Source of the DNA: Vibrio sp. NTOU-M3
Lineage (GTDB): Bacteria > Pseudomonadota > Gammaproteobacteria > Enterobacterales > Vibrionaceae
Assembly (NCBI RefSeq): GCF_040869035.1
Contig: NZ_CP162101.1
Coordinates: 930,001-994,000 of the forward strand
Length of the DNA stretch: 64,000 nt
Direction of reading: 5' to 3'
A program made the position numbers and the translations under genes. The notes beneath the pieces were generated by a model. That model made no database searches, was not told where the DNA came from, and saw only the letters and a program-made list of their open reading frames with translations. Below are positions 51,800 through 60,518 of the stretch, one piece after another. Within the stretch, counting starts at the first letter, position 1. The number at the start of each line of letters is the position of its first letter.

Positions 51800-53014
51800 A
51801 TGAAGTTTAAACATGGAGTAAAAGCGCTGGTAGCACTTACCGCCTTTACTGTTGCTTTACCTATCTCTGCGATTGCAGAAGAAACCCTAACCATATGGAC
51901 ATGGCGCAAACAAGAGCGTCCTCTATGGGAAGCTGTTTCAAAGAACATGAAAGACGTTGATATCAAAGTCGAAGTTTTTAAAGGGGTGGATTACAACTCT
52001 CGTTTACGTCTGGGTTTACAGAGTGACGGTGGTCCTGATCTGTTTCAGGGGCGTCCGGGTGCTTCATTTATCGATCAATATGCGAAAGCTGGGGTGATCC
52101 AACCTGTAGGTGACGCCGTGGATCTTTCAGGCATTTCACCTGCAACACTCGGCGCGGCAACGGGATCGGATGGTAAGGTTTATGGTGTACCTTTTGCGGT
52201 TCAAACCGTGCAAATCATCTACAACAAGGACATTTTTGATAAGCACAACCTCAAAGAGCCGACCTCTTTGGAAGAGTTTGAGCAGGTCATGAAAACGCTA
52301 AAAGCAGCGGGCGTCACGCCATTAGAAGTACCGGGACGCGCGGGCTGGGCATTAGCGATGATGAGCGCTGGTTTGGAAGCGGGTCTATCTGGTGACGGTA
52401 TGGCAAAAGTGGCCACACGCGATGAGCCATTTACTGCGGAAGGATACCAGAAAGTAGTGGACACGTTTGCCACGTGGAAGCCTTACATTAACCCATCAGC
52501 AGCTGCGCAAGATTACAACGGCATGCGTGCGAATGTAGCCTTGGGTGACTCGGCAATGATCATCGATGGTTTATGGTCAACCTCTCCTTTATCTACTATT
52601 GCTCAGACCAATCCAGATGCCAAGTTAGGACTTATGCCAGTACCGGGTGCCGGTGGTAAGGTCTATGCGTTTGCCGATGGCGCTTATTTGGTCAATGCCA
52701 ATAGTGCTAAAAAGTCAGCAGCCGATAAGCTGTTAGCTTATACCGCAACCAAAGAGTTTGCGCAGTTGTTTGCTGATCATGTTGGTGAGCTATCGACGTA
52801 CGCCGACGGCATTACTTATCAAGGTGCGCATCAGGCAGAAGCTGCCACCTTTGTTTCCAATCAGGCACAGCCGCATCTGACGTGGAAAGGGCCGTTCAAT
52901 GTTCAATATGAAGAAGTCGTTGGTCCGGCTTTCCAGAAATTCTTAGCAGGGAAAGTGGATAGCAAAGGCCTATCGAGTGAGATTGAAAAAGGCTTTAAAG
53001 CTAAAAATCTGTAA
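51800..53014 (+). CDS. ABC transporter sugar-binding protein (family 1)
   Basis: This 404-residue periplasmic binding protein of the MalE-like family 1 has a signal peptide ending SAIAEE (about residue 29). The mature start is ETLTIWTW. The family segment VPFAVQTVQIIYNKDIFDK (about 130-148) and the aromatic-rich binding cleft (GRAGWALAMM, IDGLWS) are visible. It delivers an oligosaccharide to the following MalF/MalG-type permeases. Linked GH20 and ROK genes point to a GlcNAc oligomer. A hairpin follows the gene, as is common after binding-protein genes. Confidence 0.92.
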   Translation: MKFKHGVKALVALTAFTVALPISAIAEETLTIWTWRKQERPLWEAVSKNMKDVDIKVEVFKGVDYNSRLRLGLQSDGGPDLFQGRPGASFIDQYAKAGVIQPVGDAVDLSGISPATLGAATGSDGKVYGVPFAVQTVQIIYNKDIFDKHNLKEPTSLEEFEQVMKTLKAAGVTPLEVPGRAGWALAMMSAGLEAGLSGDGMAKVATRDEPFTAEGYQKVVDTFATWKPYINPSAAAQDYNGMRANVALGDSAMIIDGLWSTSPLSTIAQTNPDAKLGLMPVPGAGGKVYAFADGAYLVNANSAKKSAADKLLAYTATKEFAQLFADHVGELSTYADGITYQGAHQAEAATFVSNQAQPHLTWKGPFNVQYEEVVGPAFQKFLAGKVDSKGLSSEIEKGFKAKNL

Positions 53015-53022
53015 ATAAGGAC

Positions 53023-53045
53023 AGCGGCCTGATACTCAGGCCGCT
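53023..53045 (+). terminator. Intra-operon hairpin after the ABC binding-protein gene
   Basis: AGCGGCCTGA and TCAGGCCGCT form a perfect 10-bp GC-rich stem with a 3-base loop and a short TTATTTC tail. Since the permease genes follow directly, it probably gives partial termination or mRNA protection. Confidence 0.7.
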
Positions 53046-53066
53046 TATTTCAGCGTCGGAGTCTGT

Positions 53067-53999
53067 ATGACCGAGTTTTCTCGCCCCCAAGGATTGAGCT
53101 TCAAGCAAAAAGAGAAGATCCAGTACATGTTGCTGTTGATCCCCGGTTGCTTGTTGTATGGGGTATTTAACCTTTTGCCCTTGTTCGGCACATTAGTGCT
53201 GTCATTTTTTGACTGGCCGGGCATTGGCCCTGCCACATTTATCGGCTTTGATAACTTCACGAAGCTGCTCACTGATGACTATATGAGCACACAGTTGTGG
53301 AATGCGTTTTATCAAACCGTGCTGTTTTTTGGTATTTGTATTTCGATCTTCCTGCTTCTTGGTACCACATTCGCTTTGCTGCTGAGTTGGAATACCGCAG
53401 GTAAATCGGGCTATAAGCTGCTCTTTTTTATGCCTTATCCACTTGCAGCAGTCGCTGTTGCTTTCTTAGGTCAGCTTATTGTGGATGTACGTGGACCATT
53501 GAACCAGTTGTTGATGAACTGGGAAGTGATCTCAGCACCGCTGATGTTTTTAGGTGATGAAAGTTCGGCACTGCCGACCATTGCATTGTTTCAGTCTTGG
53601 CAAAAACTGGGCTTCTCCATCATGTTGATCTTATCTGCCATTCTCGGTGTACGTTCTGACTTGCTGGAAGCTGCAGTTCTGGATGGTGCCAGTCGCTGGC
53701 AGTGTATTCGCCATGTAGTTTTCCCTGTATTGACCCCAGCGTTTGTGCTGATCACCATCCTGACCATGGTGGATGTGTTTAATAATGCGGAATATGTCTT
53801 GATCTTGATGGGGCCTGATGCTGGTCCATATTACTCCACCGATATTATGGGTACCTTCCAGTATCGTACGGCATTTGGTACCAGTGGTGGTTCGGGTACG
53901 GCTGACCTTGGTATGGCCGCTGCTATTGGGATGGTGATTTCTGTGCTGATTTTGCCTGCGTCGATTTATCTGGCATTGCGCAATATGCGAAATCGATAG
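53067..53999 (+). CDS. Sugar ABC transporter permease (MalF type)
   Basis: This 310-residue inner-membrane protein has six helices. The cytoplasmic coupling loop EAA motif reads EAAVLDGASRWQCIRHVVFPVL (split by the conserved G; about 203-224). It forms the transmembrane channel with the next gene product. GGAG lies before the ATG. The binding-protein gene is 52 bases upstream and the second permease gene eight bases downstream. Confidence 0.93.
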   Translation: MTEFSRPQGLSFKQKEKIQYMLLLIPGCLLYGVFNLLPLFGTLVLSFFDWPGIGPATFIGFDNFTKLLTDDYMSTQLWNAFYQTVLFFGICISIFLLLGTTFALLLSWNTAGKSGYKLLFFMPYPLAAVAVAFLGQLIVDVRGPLNQLLMNWEVISAPLMFLGDESSALPTIALFQSWQKLGFSIMLILSAILGVRSDLLEAAVLDGASRWQCIRHVVFPVLTPAFVLITILTMVDVFNNAEYVLILMGPDAGPYYSTDIMGTFQYRTAFGTSGGSGTADLGMAAAIGMVISVLILPASIYLALRNMRNR

Positions 54000-54007
54000 G
54001 GGAAGTC

Positions 54008-54850
54008 ATGGAACGTATATTTAAACTCAAACCGTTAGAGCAAGTTGTCGTGCAGTTCTTGCTGCTCACTTGGGCTGTGATTGTGGCGCTCCCTTTTGGC
54101 TTAGCATTCATTAACTCCGTTAAAGGCAATTTAGGGCAGGTGATACGCTCACCTTTTGGCATGCCGCAAGAGTGGCATTTTGAAAACTACCTAAGTGCGT
54201 GGGAGCAGGCCAATTTCAGCAGCTATTTCCTTAACTCGCTCATCATTAGCTTAGGCACAGTCGTACTTGCCGTGGCGTTCAGTACCATGGTGGCGTTCGT
54301 GCTTGCTCGAGTGCAGTTTCGAGGCAATAAGCTGATTTTCATCTTATTTATGCTGGGAGTAATTGTTCCACTTCGTTTGGCCATGGCGCCACTGTTTGTG
54401 GTGGTACAGAGCCTTGATTTACTCAATTCACTGTTGGGTATCATTTTGGTTCAGGCCGCCAGCATGATGCCGGTTGCCGTGTTTATTCTGAGTACATTTT
54501 TCAAAAACTTGTCACCAGAGATAGAACAAGCCGCTCGGGTGGATGGCGCACTGCCATTTCAGATCTACTGGCGTATTGTGTTGCCACTGGTTAAGCCGGC
54601 AATTGCAACCGTCGCTTTGCTGTCGTTTGTCAGCGCTTGGAATGAATACATCTTCCCGCTACTTTTCTTGCAAGATCGAGACTTGTACCCACTCACTTTA
54701 GGGCTACAAGAGTTTCAAAACGAATTTGCGATTCAATGGCACATGATGTTTGCAGGACTCATCATCATGATGGCCCCGACTCTTATCGCGTTTTTATTAG
54801 CATCAAAAGCCTTTATCCAAGGTTTGACTCAAGGTGGAATTAAGGAATAA
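54008..54850 (+). CDS. Sugar ABC transporter permease (MalG type)
   Basis: This 280-residue inner-membrane protein has six helices and the MalG-type coupling motif EQAARVDGALPFQIYWRIVLPL (in the region 177-198). The conserved WNEYIFPLLFL segment follows (about 217). It partners the preceding permease. Spacing is eight bases from the previous gene and two from the ATPase gene, so a single transcript is evident. Confidence 0.94.
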   Translation: MERIFKLKPLEQVVVQFLLLTWAVIVALPFGLAFINSVKGNLGQVIRSPFGMPQEWHFENYLSAWEQANFSSYFLNSLIISLGTVVLAVAFSTMVAFVLARVQFRGNKLIFILFMLGVIVPLRLAMAPLFVVVQSLDLLNSLLGIILVQAASMMPVAVFILSTFFKNLSPEIEQAARVDGALPFQIYWRIVLPLVKPAIATVALLSFVSAWNEYIFPLLFLQDRDLYPLTLGLQEFQNEFAIQWHMMFAGLIIMMAPTLIAFLLASKAFIQGLTQGGIKE

Positions 54851-54852
54851 CC

Positions 54853-55965
54853 ATGGCTCAGGTAATACTTAAAAATATTAAGAAATCGTACGGCAAAGTG
54901 GATGTTCTTAAAGGCATCGACCTTGAAATCAATGATAAAGAGTTTGTCACTTTTGTCGGGCCGTCAGGCTGTGGTAAATCGACCTTGCTTAGAATGATCT
55001 CTGGGCTTGAAGAGCCAACATCAGGGGAGATTTACATTGATGGCCGAGAGGTAACGGACGAAGCGCCTGCGGATAGAGAGATTGCGATGGTATTTCAATC
55101 TTATGCTTTGTATCCACAAATGACGGTGCGAGAGAATATGTCGTTTGCACTCTCCATTGATAAGCAGCCGAAAGAAGAAATCAAGCAGAAGGTTGACCAT
55201 GCTGGGAAGCTGCTGAAACTTGACCAGTTGTTTGACCGCTTACCGAAAGAACTTTCGGGTGGACAGCGCCAACGGGTAGCCATAGGTCGAGCGATTGTGC
55301 GTAACCCTAAGTTGTTCCTCTTCGATGAGCCACTTTCTAACCTTGATGCTGAACTTCGTGTTGACATGCGCATTCAAATCGCAGAATTGCACCGTACATT
55401 GGCGACCAGCATGGTTTACGTGACTCATGATCAGGTTGAAGCCATGACATTGGCCGATAAAATTGTGGTTCTGCGCGATGGTTGTGTTGAGCAAGTAGGG
55501 CCGCCACTGGAACTGTATTATCACCCACAAAACCAGTTTGTTGCGGGGTTTATTGGCTCTCCTAAGATGAACTTCATCCCAGTGACGGTACTTGAAGCCA
55601 GTGCGACACAAACAACAGTTACGATTGCCGATCGTTACACCTTAACTTTGCCAAGGAATGGGGCTCATTTGTCATCAGGTGACGTCATTACACTTGGTAT
55701 CCGCCCTGAGCATTTGCTTGTGCAGGAAACATGGCAAGAGGAAAGTTGTGTGGTTCCGATGACCATTAATGTTGCGGAATACTTAGGCGCGGTGTCGTAC
55801 GTTCATTGTTACTCTAACCATATTGAGAAACTTAGCTTAATGCTCGACGGTGAAGATGCGGTGAACCTAAAGCTTGATAACGGACAAGTGCTGAACGTGG
55901 AGTTGAGAGCGCAATATTGTCATTTGTTCGATGCAAACCAACAAGCATTGCCATTAGTGAAATAG
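54853..55965 (+). CDS. Sugar ABC transporter ATP-binding protein (UgpC/MsmK/MalK family)
   Basis: This 370-residue cytoplasmic ATPase energises the transporter. Visible are Walker A GPSGCGKST (about 36-44), the Q-loop VFQSYALYP, the ABC signature LSGGQRQRVAIGRA (about 134), Walker B LFLFDEPLSNLDAELR (about 154) and the switch His in VTHDQVEAM. A C-terminal TOBE/MalK-like regulatory domain begins at about residue 240. Nothing is missing. It ends the transporter operon, and a terminator hairpin follows. Confidence 0.95.
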   Translation: MAQVILKNIKKSYGKVDVLKGIDLEINDKEFVTFVGPSGCGKSTLLRMISGLEEPTSGEIYIDGREVTDEAPADREIAMVFQSYALYPQMTVRENMSFALSIDKQPKEEIKQKVDHAGKLLKLDQLFDRLPKELSGGQRQRVAIGRAIVRNPKLFLFDEPLSNLDAELRVDMRIQIAELHRTLATSMVYVTHDQVEAMTLADKIVVLRDGCVEQVGPPLELYYHPQNQFVAGFIGSPKMNFIPVTVLEASATQTTVTIADRYTLTLPRNGAHLSSGDVITLGIRPEHLLVQETWQEESCVVPMTINVAEYLGAVSYVHCYSNHIEKLSLMLDGEDAVNLKLDNGQVLNVELRAQYCHLFDANQQALPLVK

Positions 55966-56021
55966 CTTTTCCTTGATTGGGATGCTAGGTCACACTTTCA
56001 CCTTATTGTGGGGAAAACCAT

Positions 56022-56057
56022 TTGCCGTCTGTAAATGCAGGCGGCATTTTATTTTTC
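56022..56057 (+). terminator. Terminator of the ABC operon
   Basis: GCCGTCTG (56024-56031) pairs with CAGGCGGC (56038-56045), with one G-U pair, followed by ATTTTATTTTT. It lies about 60 bases after the ATPase stop and just before the lactonase ribosome site. Confidence 0.8.
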
Positions 56058-56084
56058 TCCGCATCAGACTTCAGGGACGTTTCA

Positions 56085-57113
56085 TTGTCAGATCACATTC
56101 ATTTTTTAGTGGGTACTTATACCGATGGTGCCAGTCAAGGCATTGAGCGCATTGCTCTTGATGTTTCCACCGGTGAGTTGGCTCATATTAGGACGCAGTT
56201 ACGAGCCACAAATCCATCTTTCTTGTGTAAACATCCGTGTAGTGAAGAGCAAACTCTATACACTGCTAGCGAGTTATCTCAGCAAGAAGGCGCCCAGCTT
56301 TACAGTGTAAACAGTAAGGGGGAACATCGGATTGCAGTACAAGGGGACTACCCTTGTCATTTAAGTTGTGATCCACAAGGCCAGTATCTTGCTTTAGCCA
56401 ATTATGGTTCTGGGAATGCGAATGTCTATTTATTAAATAATGAAGGGATAGCTCAGCAATGTGTAGCGGGCTTGTTTGTTGCAGGCTGCGGGGCAAACGC
56501 CGAACGGCAAGAGAGGCCACACGCCCATCAGGTGACGTTTCTAACGCAAAGTGACCACTTGGCTGTGGTTGATTTAGGCAGTGATCGGATTTACTTCTAT
56601 CAATTTGACCGCGAATCTCACAGTTTTACGTTACTACAAAGTATTGTGATGCCAGCGGGTTCAGGGCCGCGCCATTTAGTCTTCAATTCCACTGAAACCC
56701 ACGCATATGTAGTGTGTGAGCTATCAGAAACGTTAGTGACACTGCAGCGCCAAGAGCAGAAGTGGGTGAGCGCTCATGAGATGCCGCTGTTGCCGAACAC
56801 CGAAAGTGGTGAAGCGGCTTCTGCAATAAAAATGTCACGTGATGAGCGTTTTCTCTATGTGTCTTGTCGCGCGCAAAACAAAGTCGTTTGTTTTGAATTA
56901 CAGCAACACCTACCGGTTCTGGTTGATGATGTGGATTGTGGTGGTCAATTTCCGCGGGATTTTGCGTTGTCTCATGATGAACAATGGCTGGTGGTGGCCA
57001 ATCAACGTAGCAATAATCTCACCAGTTATCACAGGAATAGTAATACTGGCCAACTCGAAGCCACAGGGTATCACTGTGAGGTAGGGTCGCCTGTGTGTGT
57101 TATGCCGATTTAG
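56085..57113 (+). CDS. Lactonase family (Pgl-like seven-bladed beta-propeller) protein
   Basis: I start this 342-residue protein at the TTG at 56085, which has AGGGA seven bases upstream; the longer frame from 56022 would begin inside the terminator. It belongs to the 6-phosphogluconolactonase (YbhE-type) beta-propeller family. Features are HFLVGTYTDGASQGIERI near the start, SCDPQGQYLALANYGSGN (about 92), HQVTFLTQSDHLAVVDLGSD (about 150), SGPRHLVFN (about 189) and a final QFPRDFALSHDEQWLVVANQ. It has no signal peptide. Such enzymes open sugar lactones. Here the 1,5-lactone of oxidised GlcNAc or chito-oligosaccharides is a plausible substrate, by inference from the neighbours. Confidence 0.88.
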   Translation: MSDHIHFLVGTYTDGASQGIERIALDVSTGELAHIRTQLRATNPSFLCKHPCSEEQTLYTASELSQQEGAQLYSVNSKGEHRIAVQGDYPCHLSCDPQGQYLALANYGSGNANVYLLNNEGIAQQCVAGLFVAGCGANAERQERPHAHQVTFLTQSDHLAVVDLGSDRIYFYQFDRESHSFTLLQSIVMPAGSGPRHLVFNSTETHAYVVCELSETLVTLQRQEQKWVSAHEMPLLPNTESGEAASAIKMSRDERFLYVSCRAQNKVVCFELQQHLPVLVDDVDCGGQFPRDFALSHDEQWLVVANQRSNNLTSYHRNSNTGQLEATGYHCEVGSPVCVMPI

Positions 57114-57143
57114 TTTAGGCGATTTGTGGTTAACTAAGGGTTT

Positions 57144-57176
57144 TTAGGGTGCCGTTGTGCACCCTAAGTTCTTTTT
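57144..57176 (+). terminator. Terminator of the lactonase gene
   Basis: TTAGGGTGC (57144-57152) and GCACCCTAA (57159-57167) form a perfect 9-bp stem, followed by GTTCTTTTT on the plus strand. It separates the lactonase from the convergent HAD gene. Confidence 0.8.
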
Positions 57177-57819
57177 AGGCTTTGAGCGTAGTGAGGACGT
57201 CTTTCATTGACGGTAAAATGCGGTGGCCGAGCGCTCTAACTTCTTTACATGGCTCGACTAAATCAGGGATTTGGAAGGTGATCATGTTTGCAGCGACAGC
57301 AGCACGTACCCCATTGTTTGAGTCTTCAAACGCAAGGCTTTGATGGGCGGGAATACCCAAACGACTAGCGGCAAGTAAGTAGATTTCAGGATCTGGCTTA
57401 CCATGTTCAACTTCGCATCCAGTAGTGATGGAATCAAAGTACTTATCCAGCCCTGCTAGTTTGAGCTTCACTAACGCGATATCTTGTTGTGTCGATGTTG
57501 CCACCGCCATAGGGAACTTCTGTGATTTTAGCCATTCGAGCAATTCAACCACGCCTTCTTTGACTGGAATGGCTTCGTGCAGTACCACACTGTTGTAACG
57601 CTGTTTCCATTCATCGTGAAGACGGTCAAGATCATCACCATAAGCATTGCGGAGTATGACATCAATCCCGGCAGAATTACGCCCAATAATAGAGAGGTAG
57701 GTGTCTTCGTAGAAAGGCAGGTTTTGGACTTCACAGGACTTTTTAAAAATACGCATGCATACCCGTTCGGTATCTAGCAACAGCCCATCCATGTCGAAAA
57801 TAGCAGCTTTAAATTTCAT
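57175..57819 (-). CDS. HAD-superfamily phosphatase/phosphoglucomutase-like protein
   Basis: This 214-residue cytoplasmic protein has the HAD motifs in order: IFDMDGLLLDTE (about 7-18, nucleophile and acid Asp), ATSTQQ (about 107-112), the Lys in HGKPDPEIY (about 139) and FEDSNNGVRAA (about 163-173). The cap is the helical C1 type of beta-phosphoglucomutases and sugar phosphatases such as YniC. The substrate is probably a sugar phosphate, but context does not fix it. It is monocistronic and convergent with the lactonase gene. Confidence 0.92.
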   Translation of the reverse strand: MKFKAAIFDMDGLLLDTERVCMRIFKKSCEVQNLPFYEDTYLSIIGRNSAGIDVILRNAYGDDLDRLHDEWKQRYNSVVLHEAIPVKEGVVELLEWLKSQKFPMAVATSTQQDIALVKLKLAGLDKYFDSITTGCEVEHGKPDPEIYLLAASRLGIPAHQSLAFEDSNNGVRAAVAANMITFQIPDLVEPCKEVRALGHRILPSMKDVLTTLKA

Positions 57820-58239
57820 GAGTACAGCTTAATCAGCATCAAATAGTTACTGTCATTCTGACACATATTGTGAGCTGGGGAAAAGTTTTCCAGAGTTCTA
57901 TTTTAGGTGTTGGACTTTCTTATCTTAAGATTTTTATTGTGAATTTGCCTAGAGTAAGAGTGCTTTAAGGTACGGCAAATAAGAGGCTAAAAGAGCTTTA
58001 GAGCACATATTTTGTTTAAGGTGTTTTAGGGCATGATGACAACAAAAACACAGCGTAATTGATTTTTCTGAACATAGACCAACTTCACTCAAAAATTTTT
58101 GCAAAGGATAACCTCCTTAGGGCGCAGGTTTTAATTATTAACCAGCAAGTATATGAAGCAGTCAATCTTGCAGGAATATCTATTAGGTCAAACTAAGCGT
58201 GAGTAATGTTGGCTCACGCTTAAGCGTTATTTGTTTGCA
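57820..58239. other. 420-bp intergenic region with a hairpin, no gene
   Basis: The region lies upstream of the HAD gene and downstream of the alkene reductase gene, both on the minus strand. A perfect hairpin TAAGCGTGAG / CTCACGCTTA (58194-58203 and 58213-58222) follows the reductase stop on its 3' side. The rest has no open frame with a ribosome site. Confidence 0.45.
58194..58222 (-). terminator. Hairpin terminator of the alkene reductase gene
   Basis: A 10-bp perfect stem with a 9-base loop lies 18 bases past the reductase stop. The minus-strand tail (GTTTG) is only weakly T-rich. Confidence 0.55.
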
Positions 58240-59331
58240 TCAAATGTATGTTGGGTAGTCAGTGTATCCATGTTCATTACCACCAAAGAGAGTTGAACTA
58301 TCCAGCTTTGCTAAAGGGTGTTGATGCTTCAAGCGTTCCACCAAATCTGGGTTAGATACAAATGCTCGCCCAAACGCGACCAAATCAGCATAACCTTTCT
58401 CAAGTACCTCATTGGCGCGAGCTTGGGTGTAGCTGCCCGCAACGATAATTGTGTTTGTGAAGTATTTACGTAGTTCAATTCGAAAGTTCTCTGGGATCAC
58501 TGGTGCATCATCCCAATCTGCTTCGGACAAATGTAGGTACGCAATATCACGTGCTTGAAGTTGTTTAGATGCTTCGAGGATCGTCGGAACAATATCTGGG
58601 CAGTTCATGTCCTTAAAAGTGATGAAAGGCGCGAGTCGAACGCCAACTTTGTTAGCACCAATAGCATCGCTCACTGCATCAACCACTTCCAATAAAAAGC
58701 GAATACGGTTTTCACGTGTACCGCCGTAGTGATCGGTTCTGTGGTTTGAGTTAGTACGTAGGAACTGGTCAATCAAATAGCCGTTACCACCGTGAATTTC
58801 AATGCCGTCAAAGCCTGCTTCAATCACACGTTTAGCGGCATTGGCAAAATCACTTACAACGCGGTTAATATCGCTTAGCATCATGGCTCTAGGCTCTACG
58901 CAATCAACCATGTTGCCATTACCTTGTTCATCCGCAATCCACACTTGAGTTTCTACTGGTTTTAGTGCTGATGGAGCAATCGGTTGTTGGCCTTTTTGGA
59001 ATGTTGGGTGCGATACACGACCGACATGCCACAACTGACAAAACATGACGGAGCCTTGTTCTTTTATTGCTTGAGTGACGTTTTTCCAACCTTTCACTTG
59101 TTCATCGGTGTATACGCCTGGCGTGAAAGAGTAACCTTGTGAGTCATCAGAAATTTGGGTTGCTTCAGAGATGATTAAGCCCGCAGTCGCGCGTTGCTTG
59201 TAATAAGTTGCCATCATTTGGTTTGGAATATTACCCGGTTGACTGGTGCGTGCTCGGGTCATTGGTGCCATCACCACACGGTTTTGCAGGTCGAGTTGTT
59301 TTAGCTGTGTAGGTTCAAACAGTTTTCTCAT
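58240..59331 (-). CDS. Alkene reductase, Old Yellow Enzyme family (NemA-like)
   Basis: This 363-residue flavoenzyme binds FMN in a TIM barrel and uses NAD(P)H to reduce activated C=C bonds, nitrate esters or electrophiles such as N-ethylmaleimide. Visible are VVMAPMTRARTSQPG (about 19-33), FCQLWHVGRVSHP (about 97-109), the substrate-binding His/Asn in IEIHGGNGYLIDQFL (about 176-190), NHRTDHYGG (about 194-202) and the late phosphate-site VAFGRAFVSNPDLVERL (about 321). The length is standard. The divergent LysR gene 120 bp away is the probable regulator, as for other OYE genes that respond to electrophile stress. Confidence 0.94.
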   Translation of the reverse strand: MRKLFEPTQLKQLDLQNRVVMAPMTRARTSQPGNIPNQMMATYYKQRATAGLIISEATQISDDSQGYSFTPGVYTDEQVKGWKNVTQAIKEQGSVMFCQLWHVGRVSHPTFQKGQQPIAPSALKPVETQVWIADEQGNGNMVDCVEPRAMMLSDINRVVSDFANAAKRVIEAGFDGIEIHGGNGYLIDQFLRTNSNHRTDHYGGTRENRIRFLLEVVDAVSDAIGANKVGVRLAPFITFKDMNCPDIVPTILEASKQLQARDIAYLHLSEADWDDAPVIPENFRIELRKYFTNTIIVAGSYTQARANEVLEKGYADLVAFGRAFVSNPDLVERLKHQHPLAKLDSSTLFGGNEHGYTDYPTYI

Positions 59332-59450
59332 GATCTTTTATCCAATCGTATTCGATGAGCTTAGTATATTAAGTAGAAGAAACTTGATAATTGGGTAATA
59401 TTTGAATTGATTATTCATCTCAGTCGAATAATGAGATTTGAGGAGGGAGT

Positions 59451-60371
59451 GTGGACAAGTTTTCGGATATGACGCTGTTTGTCAGCATTGTGAAGAACCA
59501 AGGGTTAGCAGCCGCAGGTAGAGAACTAGGCTTATCGCCAGCAACGGTGACAGCAAGATTGCAGTCGCTGGAAGAACGCTATGGGGTGAAGCTACTCAAT
59601 CGCAGTACAAGGCATATTTCGCTTACGGATTCTGGAGCTATGTACCATGGAGCGTGTCTTGAAATCATCGACAGTGTCAGAGATGCAGAAAACTTGCTTC
59701 AAACAGGAGCCAAGGAAGTACGTGGAACACTCAAAATTTCCGCTCCTCGCGACATCGGCAAACAATATATTTCCCCAATATTGTCAGAGTTTAGTGATCT
59801 CTATCCTGAGGTGGTCCCTTATTTATACCTGAATGACAACCTGTCCAACTTGGCGGAGTCAGGGTTGGATATTGTTATCCGATATGGGGAGTTGGCAGAC
59901 AGCAACCTTATCTCTCGTAAACTGGCTTCCAGTCGTAGAGTGCTTTGCGCTTCTCCTCAATATTTGGCAAAGAAAGGCATGCCTATCACACCGCAAGACT
60001 TAGCACAGCACGATTGTCTAGCCATGGTTCGAAGTAATGAAGAACTCAAAACATGGCATTTCCAAGACGAGGAGCAACATAATGTTATAACTGTGCTGCC
60101 AAAGCGTTTCTCCGATGATGGGGAAGTGATTCGGCAATGGGCATTAGATGGAGCAGGCATCGCACTGAAATCGATTTTGGATGTGCAAGAAGATATCAAA
60201 CAAGAACGTTTAGTGACGGTCCTCGATGGCTATATGAAAAACTTTAACGCATCGACATCCTCTGCAGGAGCTGACTTGAATGTGATTTATCTTAGCCGTC
60301 AATATCAACCTAAAAGGCTGCGTGTGTTTCTTGATCTTTTGATTGCCCGTTTTACGGAAAGCTTTGGGTAA
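59451..60371 (+). CDS. LysR-family regulator divergent from alkene reductase
   Basis: This is a 306-residue regulator starting at a GTG codon preceded by GAGGAGGGA. The N-terminal winged helix spans LAAAGRELGLSPATVTARLQSLE (about 20-42). The effector domain contains GLDIVIRYGELADSNLISR and SPQYLAKKG. It is placed back to back with the Old Yellow Enzyme gene and is probably its activator or repressor. The inducer may be a reactive alkene or quinone, by analogy only. Confidence 0.93.
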   Translation: MDKFSDMTLFVSIVKNQGLAAAGRELGLSPATVTARLQSLEERYGVKLLNRSTRHISLTDSGAMYHGACLEIIDSVRDAENLLQTGAKEVRGTLKISAPRDIGKQYISPILSEFSDLYPEVVPYLYLNDNLSNLAESGLDIVIRYGELADSNLISRKLASSRRVLCASPQYLAKKGMPITPQDLAQHDCLAMVRSNEELKTWHFQDEEQHNVITVLPKRFSDDGEVIRQWALDGAGIALKSILDVQEDIKQERLVTVLDGYMKNFNASTSSAGADLNVIYLSRQYQPKRLRVFLDLLIARFTESFG

Positions 60372-60518
60372 TTCGCCTTGCTACAGTAGTTCAATAAACA
60401 GTTAATGTTAGTTATTGAACGTATTTCTTTTCATCATGTCACCATGCAATTTATTTATTATTCAAATTATTGATGGTGGTTTATTGTGGTTTCCTATCAC
60501 AATAAAACGGTGTGCAAT

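Noticed and set aside
56022..56084. Longer lactonase start at a TTG at 56022
   Set aside because: It lies inside a convincing terminator hairpin, while the TTG at 56085 has AGGGA at ideal spacing and begins right at the first propeller strand.
60480..60506. CRP site at the TTTATTGTG / CACAATAAA repeat
   Set aside because: The half-sites TGTG and CACA are nine bases apart, not the eight needed for CRP, so only an unspecified inverted repeat is claimed.
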